Made by a program: the position numbers and the translations under genes. The notes under the pieces were generated by a model. That model was not told where the DNA came from, made no database searches, and saw nothing but the letters and a program-made list of their open reading frames with translations. Shown here one piece after another: positions 1-8,449 of a DNA stretch of 64,000 nucleotides; position 1 is the first letter of the stretch; the number at the start of each line of letters is the position of its first letter. Source of the DNA: GCA-2731375 sp002731375 (GTDB lineage: Bacteria; Pseudomonadota; Alphaproteobacteria; GCA-2731375); contig JASMDX010000080.1 in NCBI GenBank assembly GCA_030752605.1, forward strand, positions 3,406 through 67,405. The letters run 5' to 3'.

Positions 1-449
1 CGGCGGCGATTGGCGCCTGATTTCAGGCCCGGCGGAATGGTAAGGTAGCCCTCCGCCTGCTCCACATCCTCTTGCATCACCACCGTATCGGCGCCGGCAG
101 GCATGACGGCGCCGGTAAATATGCGCACGGTCTGTCCGGCCGTCACCGTTCCGTCAAAAGGATGGCCAGCGGCGGAGCGGCCTTGCACAGCAAACCGGCT
201 CGGATCATCGGGATCCAGATCGCAATGGCGCAGAGCATAGCCGTCAACGGCGGAATTGTCATGCGGTGGCACATCCAGGGCGGAGGTTAGGTCCGCGGCC
301 AGAATACGGCCCTGGGCCTGGACCAGGGGCAATTGTTCCAGGCGATCCTGGGTCACCGTCACGATACACTCCCGCAGCACGGCCAAGGCCTCCGCCATGG
401 ACATCAAATCCTCAACCTGGTTAAAGCAATCATCGGCTAGCTTGTTCAT
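1..449 (-). CDS. moeA: Molybdopterin molybdenumtransferase MoeA, C-terminus outside the window
   Basis: Reading leftwards from an ATG at 449, the N-terminal ~149 codons give a MoeA protein, which inserts molybdate into adenylated molybdopterin in molybdenum-cofactor synthesis. Visible MoeA signatures are ALDVPPHDNSAVDGYA, the GxVTAGQTVRIFTGAVMPAGAD stretch (here interrupted only by ordinary substitutions) and IPPGLKSGANRR at the window edge. The start overlaps the stop of mobB by four bases (ATGA), so the two are translationally coupled, as expected for two steps of one pathway. The gene is cut by the window boundary; nothing abnormal is seen in the part present. Confidence 0.93.
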   Translation of the reverse strand, partial: MNKLADDCFNQVEDLMSMAEALAVLRECIVTVTQDRLEQLPLVQAQGRILAADLTSALDVPPHDNSAVDGYALRHCDLDPDDPSRFAVQGRSAAGHPFDGTVTAGQTVRIFTGAVMPAGADTVVMQEDVEQAEGYLTIPPGLKSGANRR

Positions 450-961
450 GATGCCGGCCCTTCGGAGCGACAAAAATCAATGACAAAATCAGCCACCGCC
501 CCAATGTCGTCCAGATCCAGCAATGGTATGCCGAGATCGGGGCCTTCGGGATGATAATCGGCGGCTAGGGCAATAAAACTCCTATCCTCGCGGCATAACA
601 AGGGCTTGTCCAGGCCATGGCGATGCACTTCCATCTTCAAGTGGCCCTCGGCCTTGTATCCTTCCACCAGGATTAGATCGACCGGCGACATGCGCGCCAA
701 CAGTTCCTTCAGGCTCGGCTCTCCATCATCACGGTTTTCATGCATCAAGGCCCAACGCACGCCGGCGCTTATCAGCACTTCGACCGCGCCGGCCTCGCGG
801 TGGCGGAAGGAATCCTTGCCCGGCTGATCCACGTCAAAGGTATGGTGCGCATGCTTGATCGTGGATACACGCAATCCCCGCGCGGTCAGGGCCGGAATTA
901 GTTGGGTTAGCAGCGTCGTCTTACCGGCGCCGCTCCACCCGGTCACGCCAAGTATTTTCAA
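446..961 (-). CDS. mobB: Molybdopterin-guanine dinucleotide biosynthesis adaptor protein MobB
   Basis: A GTP-binding protein that assists MobA in attaching GMP to molybdopterin. The P-loop GVTGWSGAGKTTLL lies at the very N-terminus, followed by STIKHAHH, the region FDVDQPGKDSFRHREAGA and the LILVEGYK motif, all in MobB order and at normal length (~171 aa). I chose the TTG at 961, which puts the P-loop about where MobB proteins have it; an ATG at 1015 in the same frame would add 18 residues but would overlap the end of pgsA by 44 bases and lacks a ribosome-binding site. It is coupled to moeA by an ATGA overlap. Confidence 0.88.
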   Translation of the reverse strand: MKILGVTGWSGAGKTTLLTQLIPALTARGLRVSTIKHAHHTFDVDQPGKDSFRHREAGAVEVLISAGVRWALMHENRDDGEPSLKELLARMSPVDLILVEGYKAEGHLKMEVHRHGLDKPLLCREDRSFIALAADYHPEGPDLGIPLLDLDDIGAVADFVIDFCRSEGPAS

Positions 962-971
962 GGCAGTACTT

Positions 972-1589
972 TCAAGATTTATCTGTTGTATCCGACTGGA
1001 TTGGTTTGGACTCATTTGCGTTGGATTGGGGTGCATCAGCCGTGACATGACGAAGCCCGACCCGCAAATAGTCATAGCCGGTGTAGATAGTAAACAGTGC
1101 CGCCAGCCACATGCCCAAACGGCCGATCTCCATCACCGGGATCGGCTCCCAGCCGGCCTCGCCAACAATCAGGAAACCGATCGCCAGCATCTGCACCGCC
1201 GTCTTCCACTTCGCCACCCGGCTGACCGGTACACTGACCCGCAATTCGGCGAGAAACTCGCGCAGGCCGGAGACCAGGATTTCCCGGCACAGGATCACCA
1301 CCGTAGGCAGGATCGTCCAATCGCCGATGCGGCCCACGTAGACCAGCATCAACAAGGTGGCGGCGACCAGCAGCTTATCGGCGACCGGATCAAGAAACCG
1401 GCCCAGGCCGCTTTCCTCGCCCATGCTGCGGGCCAGATAGCCGTCCAGGATATCGGTGATGCCGGCGATGACAAAGATCGCGAAAGCGAGCCAGTTCGAC
1501 AGTGGTGAGGCCAAATAGAAAGCGCCGATCAAAGCCGGAATTGCCAGGATCCGCGACAGGGTCAAAAGATTCGGTAAGGTGGTAATCAT
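972..1589 (-). CDS. pgsA: CDP-diacylglycerol--glycerol-3-phosphate 3-phosphatidyltransferase
   Basis: Integral membrane enzyme making phosphatidylglycerophosphate, the committed step to phosphatidylglycerol and cardiolipin. The CDP-alcohol phosphotransferase motif D-G-x2-A-R-x8-G-x3-D-x3-D is present as DILDGYLARSMGEE followed by GRFLDPVADK. Several hydrophobic helices follow (LLVAATLLMLVYVG, MLAIGFLIVG, MWLAALFTIYTGYDYL). The ATG at 1589 (MITTLPNLLTLSRI) matches family starts; a TTG five codons upstream is less likely. Length about 205 aa, slightly longer than typical because of a hydrophilic serine/asparagine-rich tail. It runs in the same direction as uvrC, ahead of mobB. Confidence 0.95.
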   Translation of the reverse strand: MITTLPNLLTLSRILAIPALIGAFYLASPLSNWLAFAIFVIAGITDILDGYLARSMGEESGLGRFLDPVADKLLVAATLLMLVYVGRIGDWTILPTVVILCREILVSGLREFLAELRVSVPVSRVAKWKTAVQMLAIGFLIVGEAGWEPIPVMEIGRLGMWLAALFTIYTGYDYLRVGLRHVTADAPQSNANESKPIQSDTTDKS

Positions 1590-1700
1590 GTCTTCAAGCC
1601 GCAATCAACGGACAGTCCCGGTATACGCTCCAGGTCCCAGGCCCGAGCCCCCAAGCTTGGATTGAGTATAAAGATTTCCCGCCAAGGTGAAAGTACCCAC

Positions 1701-3686
1701 TCAACCTTCGGGGTGAAAGAAGTCATAAATTTTCCGCGCCAGCGCCTTGGAGATGCCTCTGATGCTTTCCAAATCCGCTAGGCCAGAGGCTTCCACCGCC
1801 CGGGCCGAGCCGAAATGGTGCAGCAACGTCCGCTTGCGGCCAGGGCCAACACCGGGAATGCTGTCCAGGGCGGAGCGGTCCACGCGTTTGGCGCGGCGGG
1901 CCCGGTGGGTGCCGATGGCGAAACGATGGGATTCATCACGCAGACGCTGCAGGAAATACAGCACGGCACTGCGGGGCGGCAATGCGATCTCAGGCTTATC
2001 GGGTAGAAAGATGCGCTCCAACCCGGCGTTGCGGTCGGGACCCTTGGCGATGGCGGCCAGGGCAACGCCGGTAACACCAAGGTCAGCGAAAACCTCACGC
2101 ACCGCTGTCAGTTGCCCGATACCGCCGTCGATCAGCACCAGATCCGGCCATTCGCCCGCGACACGGATATTTTCCTCCACCTGGTCCGCATCCTCTTCTT
2201 CCGCGCTTTCAGCTGCGGCCTGGGCCTTCATCAGGCGGGAAAAGCGGCGGCGCAAGACTTCACGCATCATGCCGTAATCATCTCCGGGAGTGAGGTCATC
2301 GCCCTTGATATTGAACTTGCGATAGGCGTTTTTCTGAAACCCTTCCGGCCCGGCCACTACCATCGCGCCGATCGCGTCCGTGCCCATGGTATGGCTGTTG
2401 TCATAGATTTCGATGCGCCGGGGCGGACCATCCAGGGCGAACAGCTCGGCCACGTCCTCCAACAGGCGGCGCTGGCTGGCGCTTTCCGCCAGGCGCCTGG
2501 CCAGGGCTTCACGGGCATTGGTTTCGGCATGTTTGACCAATTCCCGCCGCTGGCCGCGTTCGGGATGGCGCAAACTGACCTTGCGCTCCGCCTTGACACT
2601 CAGCGCCTCGGCGATCAAGTCATGGGTTTCCGGCCATTCGTTGAGCAGGATCTCTTTCGGTGGCGGCTTGTCGTCATAAAACTGCCCCATGAAGGCGCCC
2701 AGAACCTCGGCCGGGGTCCGTTCCTTACCATGGCTGGGAAAATAGGCCCGGTTGCCCCAATTTTGCCCAGCCCGGAAGAAGAAGACCTGGATGCAGCTTT
2801 GCCCGCCTTCCATATGGATGGCGATGACGTCGGCCTCGGCCACGCTGGCCACATTGATGCCCTGATGGGCCTGGACATGGGCCAGGGCGCGCAGGCGGTC
2901 GCGATAGACGGCAGCGGTCTCGAATGCCAGCGCGTCCGAGGCGGCCGCCATTTTCTCCGACAGGCCATGCTGGACCTGTTGGCTGCGCCCGGAAAGGAAA
3001 TCTCGCGCCTCCGCCACCAATTCGGCATAACCGTCCTTGTCGATGCGGTCCACACAAGGCCCGGCACAACGTCGGATCTGATATTGTAGACAGGGCCGGG
3101 TCCGGGCGGCAAAAATATTGTCCGAACAGGAACGCAGGGGAAAGGCCTTTTGCAGGGTATTCAGGGTCCGGTTGACCGATGAGGCAGAGGCGAAAGGGCC
3201 AAAATATTCACCCTTACGGTTCCGGGCACCGCGGTGCTTGGCCAACTGCGGCCATTCATGATCGCCGGTGATAATAATGAAGGGGAACGACTTGTCGTCG
3301 CGGAGCAGGATGTTGTAACGCGGACGCAGGCGCTTGATCAGATTGCTTTCCAGCAACAATGCCTCTACCTCGGTATGAGTCGTCACCACTTCCATGGCGC
3401 GGGTCTCGGCGATCATGCGCAGGGTTCGCGTGTTCAGGCCCGCCGGTTGTGCATAGTTTCGTACCCGGTTCTTTAGAATCTTGGCCTTGCCCACATAAAG
3501 CACTTCACCATCTTCGGCCAGCATGCGGTAGACCCCCGGCGCCGCCGGCATGGTCTCCAGCGCCACGCGGATCGCGTCCTGGCCATGCTTGATGCTGGTC
3601 TCGGGCCCAGTCCCCTGATCCATCTCGGGCCGGCCGTCGCCGGGCAAGTCCAGAGATTGAACGGTTGGTTTGTCAGCCTTTGTCAT
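1701..3686 (-). CDS. uvrC: Excinuclease ABC subunit UvrC
   Basis: Nuclease subunit of the UvrABC nucleotide-excision repair complex. Order of domains is normal: GIY-YIG nuclease near residues 45-130 (PGVYRMLAEDGEVLYVGKAK, RVRNYAQ), the cysteine-rich stretch CLQYQIRRCAGPCV, a UVR region, the RNase H-like C-terminal nuclease (IEIYDNSHTMGTDAIGAMVV, LVLIDGGIGQL) and a terminal helix-hairpin-helix (SALDSIPGVGPGRKRTLLHHFGS). 661 aa, standard length with a short acidic insertion AESAEEEDADQVEEN around residue 485. The uvrC-pgsA-mobB-moeA order is common in alphaproteobacteria. Confidence 0.97.
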   Translation of the reverse strand: MTKADKPTVQSLDLPGDGRPEMDQGTGPETSIKHGQDAIRVALETMPAAPGVYRMLAEDGEVLYVGKAKILKNRVRNYAQPAGLNTRTLRMIAETRAMEVVTTHTEVEALLLESNLIKRLRPRYNILLRDDKSFPFIIITGDHEWPQLAKHRGARNRKGEYFGPFASASSVNRTLNTLQKAFPLRSCSDNIFAARTRPCLQYQIRRCAGPCVDRIDKDGYAELVAEARDFLSGRSQQVQHGLSEKMAAASDALAFETAAVYRDRLRALAHVQAHQGINVASVAEADVIAIHMEGGQSCIQVFFFRAGQNWGNRAYFPSHGKERTPAEVLGAFMGQFYDDKPPPKEILLNEWPETHDLIAEALSVKAERKVSLRHPERGQRRELVKHAETNAREALARRLAESASQRRLLEDVAELFALDGPPRRIEIYDNSHTMGTDAIGAMVVAGPEGFQKNAYRKFNIKGDDLTPGDDYGMMREVLRRRFSRLMKAQAAAESAEEEDADQVEENIRVAGEWPDLVLIDGGIGQLTAVREVFADLGVTGVALAAIAKGPDRNAGLERIFLPDKPEIALPPRSAVLYFLQRLRDESHRFAIGTHRARRAKRVDRSALDSIPGVGPGRKRTLLHHFGSARAVEASGLADLESIRGISKALARKIYDFFHPEG

Positions 3687-4085
3687 GGCGCTATTTTCCG
3701 CGCCTTTTGCAATTCGTCAATGGTTCATAATCATCACGTAATTGGCCGCCGGCCGATATCCACCTCACCTGTGGATAAATATGTGGGAAAGGCTTTCTCG
3801 ACGGCATCAAAGTGGCGGAATCCCGCCTGTTCGAACGCTTTGCACAAAAAATAGGCAAAACAGCAACCTATTGATTTTAAAGTCTTATTCTAAAACGGTC
3901 TGGAATAGGCATAGTGCACACAAGCAGTGTAACTCAAATATTACCTATGACCGGCAATCACAATAGCCTGTGCACAAAAAAGCATACCTGGCGATGATTT
4001 TAACCAGTTGTGGACAAGTCACCGAACGTTATCGGACCGGAAAGATACAATATCAAAGCACATCCCAGTTTAGTTGTCATGCAAT
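3687..4085. other. A/T-rich intergenic gap with DnaA-box-like words
   Basis: No convincing gene lies between uvrC and the antiporter. On the minus strand there is one perfect DnaA-box consensus TTATCCACA (3770-3778) and two one-mismatch copies, TTGTGCACA (3969-3977) and TTGTCCACA (4009-4017); weaker look-alikes occur near 3837-3845 and 3912-3920. The gap is much richer in A and T than its flanks, with T/A tracts such as TTGATTTTAAAGTC near 3870. This could be a DnaA-regulated promoter region or part of a replication origin; no dnaA, hemE, parAB or gidA gene is in the window to support an origin. Confidence 0.4.
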
Positions 4086-5135
4086 TCAGGTAAGTAATTT
4101 GGCCGCCGTCGATAGTATTTCTACGCTATGTTTTACAGGCGTTGGCTGGGCAGCCTCCTTGAGATCAGTTTTAGGCATTCCCGACATGCCGTGATACAGC
4201 GATAGTATATAAATTAGGTACGCCGTTGTTAGGAAAGCGCCATAGCGCCGGCTGATAGGCCGCCCGCGCAAAACAAACGGGGTGATCAGGATGGCGGCCG
4301 ACACCATGATCCATAAATCATAGCCAACGATCTGCCCTGGTATGGGAACCGTGCGCACCATGGATGTAATGCCCATGATGCCGAGAATATTGAACAGGTT
4401 CGATCCGACCACATTGCCGATGGCCACATCGCCATGGCGGCGGATAGCGGCGACGAGGGAGGTCGCCAACTCCGGCAATGACGTCCCCAGTGCGATCAAG
4501 GACAAGCCGATGGTTGCCTCCGACACGCCGGCGGCAATGGCCAGTTCCATGGCGCCGGCAATCAGCAGATCGGCGCCAATAATCAGGCTGGCCATCCCAA
4601 CCACGACAAGGGCCAGGGAATGCCAGATCGAATGTGGCCGCGGGGCAATGCCTTTGATCTCGTCGACGATGGCTTCGGTGGTGGCCTCATTTTCCTTGCG
4701 GCCGGAAAAATAGGACCATGTCAAATAGCCGCACAACAGCAACGTCATGATGGCACCTTGCCAGTTCAATATTTGTCCGTTCCAACATAGGGCGACAAAA
4801 GCAAAGGAGGTCGCGAACATGATGGCGCCATCCCGTCGGACGGCTTTAACATCACAGACAATGGGAAAAATGATCGCCGGCAAGCCAAGCACCAGCAGAA
4901 TATTAGCGATGTTCGAACCAACCACATTGCCGACGGCGATCTCGGGCGCATCGCTCAACATGGCGTCCAAACTGACCACCAATTCCGGTGAAGAAGTGCC
5001 ACAAGCCACCACCGTCAGACCAATCACTAGGGGCGGCACCGACAGCCGTTGCGCCAGAGTAACGGCACCACGGACCAATACCTCCCCACCGATCAGAAGC
5101 AGCACCAAGCCACCAGCAACCATTAGATACGTCAT
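4086..5135 (-). CDS. Calcium/sodium antiporter, CaCA family (YrbG-like)
   Basis: A membrane cation exchanger of about ten helices. The two inverted alpha repeats of the family are both visible: GTSSPELVVSLDA with GNVVGSNIANILLVLG in the N-terminal half, and GTSLPELATSLVAAIRR with GNVVGSNLFNILGIMG in the C-terminal half; the Glu of each GTSxPEL lines the ion site in characterised members. A hydrophilic loop (SGRKENEATTEAIVDEIKG) separates the halves. 349 aa is typical. It stands alone on the minus strand between an A/T-rich gap and the divergent HAD gene. Substrate (Na+/Ca2+ versus K+-dependent) cannot be told from sequence. Confidence 0.93.
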   Translation of the reverse strand: MTYLMVAGGLVLLLIGGEVLVRGAVTLAQRLSVPPLVIGLTVVACGTSSPELVVSLDAMLSDAPEIAVGNVVGSNIANILLVLGLPAIIFPIVCDVKAVRRDGAIMFATSFAFVALCWNGQILNWQGAIMTLLLCGYLTWSYFSGRKENEATTEAIVDEIKGIAPRPHSIWHSLALVVVGMASLIIGADLLIAGAMELAIAAGVSEATIGLSLIALGTSLPELATSLVAAIRRHGDVAIGNVVGSNLFNILGIMGITSMVRTVPIPGQIVGYDLWIMVSAAILITPFVLRGRPISRRYGAFLTTAYLIYILSLYHGMSGMPKTDLKEAAQPTPVKHSVEILSTAAKLLT

Positions 5136-5380
5136 GCCTCGACTTCACCGCTGGTTACCATATCAGGACAGCCACACGATTCATGCCTCGCGCCGGGAAA
5201 AAATTGCGGCAACGAAGCCGCATACTCATTCTATATAACGGTGAAGCCCGTCGCTTTGAAGGGGTCAATCTGAAGAGCTTCGGCATAAGGCAAAATTACC
5301 TGCGCATATGGACAAGATTAAGCGCCTCCGTTATGCCATCGCTGCCTTCCAATTTCGAGGCGTCAACGGCTAGGTATTAT

Positions 5381-6268
5381 ATGAACATCTCAATTGTAAA
5401 CGGTTTGGCCGGGATGGCCGGCGATTACGACCTTTTCATCCTCGATTTATGGGGTGTCGTCCATGACGGGGTAACGGTCTACCCCGGTGCCGCCAATTGC
5501 CTCCACCGCCTGCGCCAGGGCGGCGCCAGGGTTGTGTTGCTATCCAATGCTCCCAGACCCAGCGCTTCTGTGGCCCTGCACCTGACGGAGCTTGGCGTTG
5601 AGGCGGATTTGTATGACTGGCTGTTGACCTCGGGCCAGGCGACCGCCGATACCATCGCCGCGAAGACCATCGCATCTGGGGCCTCTGGCGCCGGCGCTGA
5701 TGCGCGCCCGGCCTATTTCCATCTCGGCCCGGAACGCAGCCGGCCCACCCTGGATGCCTGCGGAGGCCAAGAAGTCGTCATCGAAGCGGCCGAAATGATC
5801 ATCTGTACCGGCTTGTTCGACGATGAAACGGAACAGGCGGAAGATTACCGCGGCCTCTTGAGCCTAGCCGCGGCACGCGGCCTGCCGATGATTTGCGCCA
5901 ACCCCGACGTGGTGGTCAACCGTGGCGGACAGATGGTTCCCTGCGCCGGCGCGGTCGCGGCCTTTTATGAGGAATTGGGCGGAACGGTGCAGCGCTTTGG
6001 CAAACCATTCCCAGACATTTTCAACCGTCTGTTCGCCGAGAGTCCGGAAATTCCACGCAGCCGCGCTGTAATGATCGGCGACGGTCTTGCCACGGACATT
6101 CGCGGCGCGCGGCAGGCGGGGATTGATGCCATTTGGATCGGCGGCGGCATTCACGCCGAAGCCTTGGGCCTGGGTCCGGACGGACAATTGGAGCAAGACA
6201 GGGTACAGGGTGTCGCCGCGCAGGCTGGCGAACGGCCAAAAGCAATATTGCCGTGGCTACAGTGGTAA
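5381..6268 (+). CDS. HAD-superfamily hydrolase, subfamily IIA (TIGR01459-like)
   Basis: A phosphatase-type HAD protein of about 295 aa. Motif I is FILDLWGVVHDG, motif II LLSNAPRP, and motif III/IV the C-terminal FGKPFPDIF and MIGDGLATDIRGA. The DLWGVxHDG signature is that of the alphaproteobacterial TIGR01459 group, whose substrate is not established. I start at the ATG at 5381, which places motif I about 20 residues in; the open frame continues upstream to 5183 but that stretch is basic, low in family-like content and without a ribosome-binding site. In many alphaproteobacteria this gene sits next to a MaoC gene and ribF; here a MaoC relic and ribF follow within 1.2 kb. Confidence 0.88.
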   Translation: MNISIVNGLAGMAGDYDLFILDLWGVVHDGVTVYPGAANCLHRLRQGGARVVLLSNAPRPSASVALHLTELGVEADLYDWLLTSGQATADTIAAKTIASGASGAGADARPAYFHLGPERSRPTLDACGGQEVVIEAAEMIICTGLFDDETEQAEDYRGLLSLAAARGLPMICANPDVVVNRGGQMVPCAGAVAAFYEELGGTVQRFGKPFPDIFNRLFAESPEIPRSRAVMIGDGLATDIRGARQAGIDAIWIGGGIHAEALGLGPDGQLEQDRVQGVAAQAGERPKAILPWLQW

Positions 6269-6521
6269 GCCGCTAGCGAAATGCCAAGTTAGCGCTATTC
6301 GACCAAGGCACGTCGCGGCTAATCGCATAGCGCGTCGATGTCATCCTGCGAGGACGTCTCTCCCACGTCCGGTGACACTGGCGATATCGCCAAGAGTCGG
6401 TGCTGTCGGGCGGTTGATACGCAAGTGATCGACGAGCTGTTCGATCCCCACGCTGACTTGTTCCGTATCCATCAGCACAACTCCAAGATACAACCGGAAA
6501 CCACGATAGACCGCCTAAAGC

Positions 6522-6908
6522 TCAAAAATCGCCGATGACGGAGGTCATCTTGGTTTTCAGCGTCGCCACATTGAACGGCTTCACGATGTAATTGTTGACC
6601 CCCGCTTTTTTCACCGCAATCACGCTCTCGGTCTTGGATTCGGCTGTAATCATGATGAAGGGCGTTTCCTGCATCTTGTCGTCCGAGCGGATTTCCTTCA
6701 GCAACTGGTAACCAGTCATCGGCTCCATGTTCCAATCGGAAATCACGAAGTTGTAATCTTTGCCGCGCAGCTTTGGCAAAGCGGCCGCACCATCGGTCGC
6801 TTCGTCAACATCGTTGAAGCCGAGCTGCTTTACCATGTTGCGGATAATCCGCAACATGGTCTTGTAATCGTCGACGATCAGGATCGTCATGTTCATATCG
6901 ACAGCCAT
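6522..6908 (-). CDS. CheY-like single-domain response regulator
   Basis: A stand-alone receiver domain of 128 aa with no output domain. The acidic pair D13-D14 (ILIVDD), phospho-acceptor D58 (VISDWNM), the Thr of MITAES and the Lys of YIVKPF are all present, so it should be phosphorylatable. It most resembles alphaproteobacterial CheY-type regulators involved in motility or phosphorelay. No che or fla genes are nearby. A frame ending 19 bases upstream on the same strand may be what is left of a phosphotransferase gene (see 6928-7065). The partner kinase cannot be named from this window. Confidence 0.9.
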   Translation of the reverse strand: MAVDMNMTILIVDDYKTMLRIIRNMVKQLGFNDVDEATDGAAALPKLRGKDYNFVISDWNMEPMTGYQLLKEIRSDDKMQETPFIMITAESKTESVIAVKKAGVNNYIVKPFNVATLKTKMTSVIGDF

Positions 6909-6927
6909 CGTTCCTGTCCTATTCGAT

Positions 6928-7065
6928 CTATTTAGTCAGCCAATCAGTTCCGGTTGCCTGGCGGTCCGTGGACATTTCAATGCGCCCTCCATCAACTGCA
7001 ACCTGCGCATCTTGCGGCAGGGTGCAGAATATTTGCTTAACGGCATAAGCAAGGTTTTGGCGAAA
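6928..7065 (-). pseudogene. Possible remnant of a histidine phosphotransferase (ChpT-like)
   Basis: Directly upstream of the CheY-like gene, a short reading frame ends NLAYAVKQIFCTLPQDAQVA VDGG and stops 19 bases before the CheY start. The pattern (NL then a hydrophobic helix, then a strand-turn-VxVxGG) resembles the ATPase-like second domain of ChpT phosphotransferases. The upstream part of the frame, beginning near 7143, does not look like a protein of that family, so only the 3' end would survive. The resemblance is weak and judged by eye. Confidence 0.25.
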
Positions 7066-7161
7066 GCCAATGGACGGCGGGTTTGGTTTTCGTGATGCCC
7101 TTGCATGGCTATATTGCGGCACGAAATTGTCGGGCCCGGGCATATTCCGGTGGATTACAGG

Positions 7162-7335
7162 ATGGAAATCGGTATGTCAGATTCCTATTCCCGCACCATG
7201 ACTGTGACCTACATCGTGCTTTTCGCCGGCATAACCGGTGACCTGAACCACAATTTCACCAGACAAACCCAATTCGGCGGCACGATGAACCATGGCATGT
7301 TGCTGGTCCCGGCCCGCAATGGGGTCGCGGGCTGA
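7162..7335 (+). pseudogene. Truncated MaoC-like dehydratase remnant
   Basis: An open frame of 57 codons reads like the first third of a MaoC (R-specific enoyl-CoA hydratase) domain: IGMSDSYSRTMTVTYIVLFAGITGD, then FGGTMNHGMLL. Intact relatives have a block like NPVHxDxxYA between these two parts; here it is shortened to NHNF, and the frame stops after GVAG where about 80 more residues are expected. The Asp and His of the usual hydratase motif (D-x4-H) are therefore not both in place. It lies between the HAD gene and ribF, where many alphaproteobacteria keep an intact MaoC gene. Confidence 0.65.
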
Positions 7336-7418
7336 ATAGAGGCTGATTTAGAGACCGATATAGAGGATGGGCGATTAGCTGGTTGCCAGACGGCATTCCA
7401 GCCCCAATAATCCAGGCC

Positions 7419-8396
7419 ATGCGAATTATCCGTCATATCCATCATGTATCGGACGAACTGCGCGGCGGCGCCGTCGCGGTAGGGAATTTCGATGGCCTGC
7501 ACCGTGGCCACCAGGCGCTGATCCAGCAATGCCGTGCCATGGCCGACGCCGTTACGGGTCCCGCCCTGGCCTTGACGTTCGAGCCGCACCCACGCAGCCT
7601 GTTTCAGGCCGATGCGCCCCCTTTTCGTCTAACGCCATTCCGCTCCAAGGCGCGGCTGCTAGCGAAACTGGGTGTTGATTGCCTGGCCAGCCTGCGCTTT
7701 GACCTTGACGTCAGCCAGCAGCCGGCCGAGGACTTCATTCAGGACATTCTGGTTCGAGGCTTGAGAGCAAGGCATGTCGTGGTTGGCTACGACTTCGTTT
7801 TTGGCCACCACCGGACCGGCAACGGCGCGATGCTTCGGGAATTCGGCGCCCGCCACGGTTTCGAGGTTTCAGTGCTGGAGCCGGTAACCCATGATGACGA
7901 CGTCTGCTCCTCGACCATTATCCGAGTCGACCTGGAGACCGGACGTTGCCGCCGGGCCGCCGAGTTGCTGGGCCATTGGTGGGAAATCGAGGGCCGGGTC
8001 CGCGGTGGCGAGCGGCGCGGCCGCCAGTTGGGCTTCCCCACCGCCAACCTGCATCTGCGCGATGCCGCCCTGCGCCCCGCATTGGGCGTCTACGCCATCC
8101 GCTTTGGCCTGGAGGAAGGCGGCAAGACATGCTGGTATCCCGGTGTCGCCAATCTGGGGCAGCGCCCTACCTTTGTCGGTCAGGGCATTACCCTGGAATC
8201 TCATTTGTTCGATTTCGACGCCGATATCTATGGCCGCCACGCCCGCGTCGCCTTTATCGAGCATCTGCGACCGGAACAAAAATTCGATGGCCTTGAAGCG
8301 ATCAAGGCGCAAATTGCCTTGGATCGCGAACAGGCCCGCCAGATTCTAAGCGATCCCGTGAATGCCCAGGATAAATTTGTTATTGGCCAGCCGTAA
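7419..8396 (+). CDS. ribF: Bifunctional riboflavin kinase/FAD synthetase RibF
   Basis: Makes FMN from riboflavin and then FAD. The N-terminal nucleotidyltransferase part shows AVGNFDGLHRGHQALI and TFEPHPRSLF, and later VVGYDFVFGHHRTGN and the SSTIIRVDLETG stretch; the C-terminal riboflavin kinase shows GRVRGGERRGRQLGFPTANL, YPGVANLGQRPT and the ESHLFDFDADIYG block. 325 aa is normal. I start at the ATG at 7419 (MRIIRHIHHV); an in-frame start 12 codons earlier is possible. The gene is on the plus strand and is followed 53 bases later by the indolepyruvate oxidoreductase gene. The usual neighbour ileS is absent. Confidence 0.95.
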   Translation: MRIIRHIHHVSDELRGGAVAVGNFDGLHRGHQALIQQCRAMADAVTGPALALTFEPHPRSLFQADAPPFRLTPFRSKARLLAKLGVDCLASLRFDLDVSQQPAEDFIQDILVRGLRARHVVVGYDFVFGHHRTGNGAMLREFGARHGFEVSVLEPVTHDDDVCSSTIIRVDLETGRCRRAAELLGHWWEIEGRVRGGERRGRQLGFPTANLHLRDAALRPALGVYAIRFGLEEGGKTCWYPGVANLGQRPTFVGQGITLESHLFDFDADIYGRHARVAFIEHLRPEQKFDGLEAIKAQIALDREQARQILSDPVNAQDKFVIGQP

Positions 8397-8449
8397 GGAC
8401 CGCCGCGCCTACGATACAAAGTATCGTCACCAGAGAATTGAGGATAAGC

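Noticed and set aside
2112..3089. Long open frame of 325 codons on the plus strand inside uvrC
   Set aside because: It is an antisense shadow caused by G/C-rich codon structure; no protein family resembles it and uvrC is clearly real.
5183..5380. N-terminal extension of the HAD hydrolase frame
   Set aside because: Residues are unlike the family, basic, and without a ribosome-binding site; the ATG at 5381 fits homologues better.
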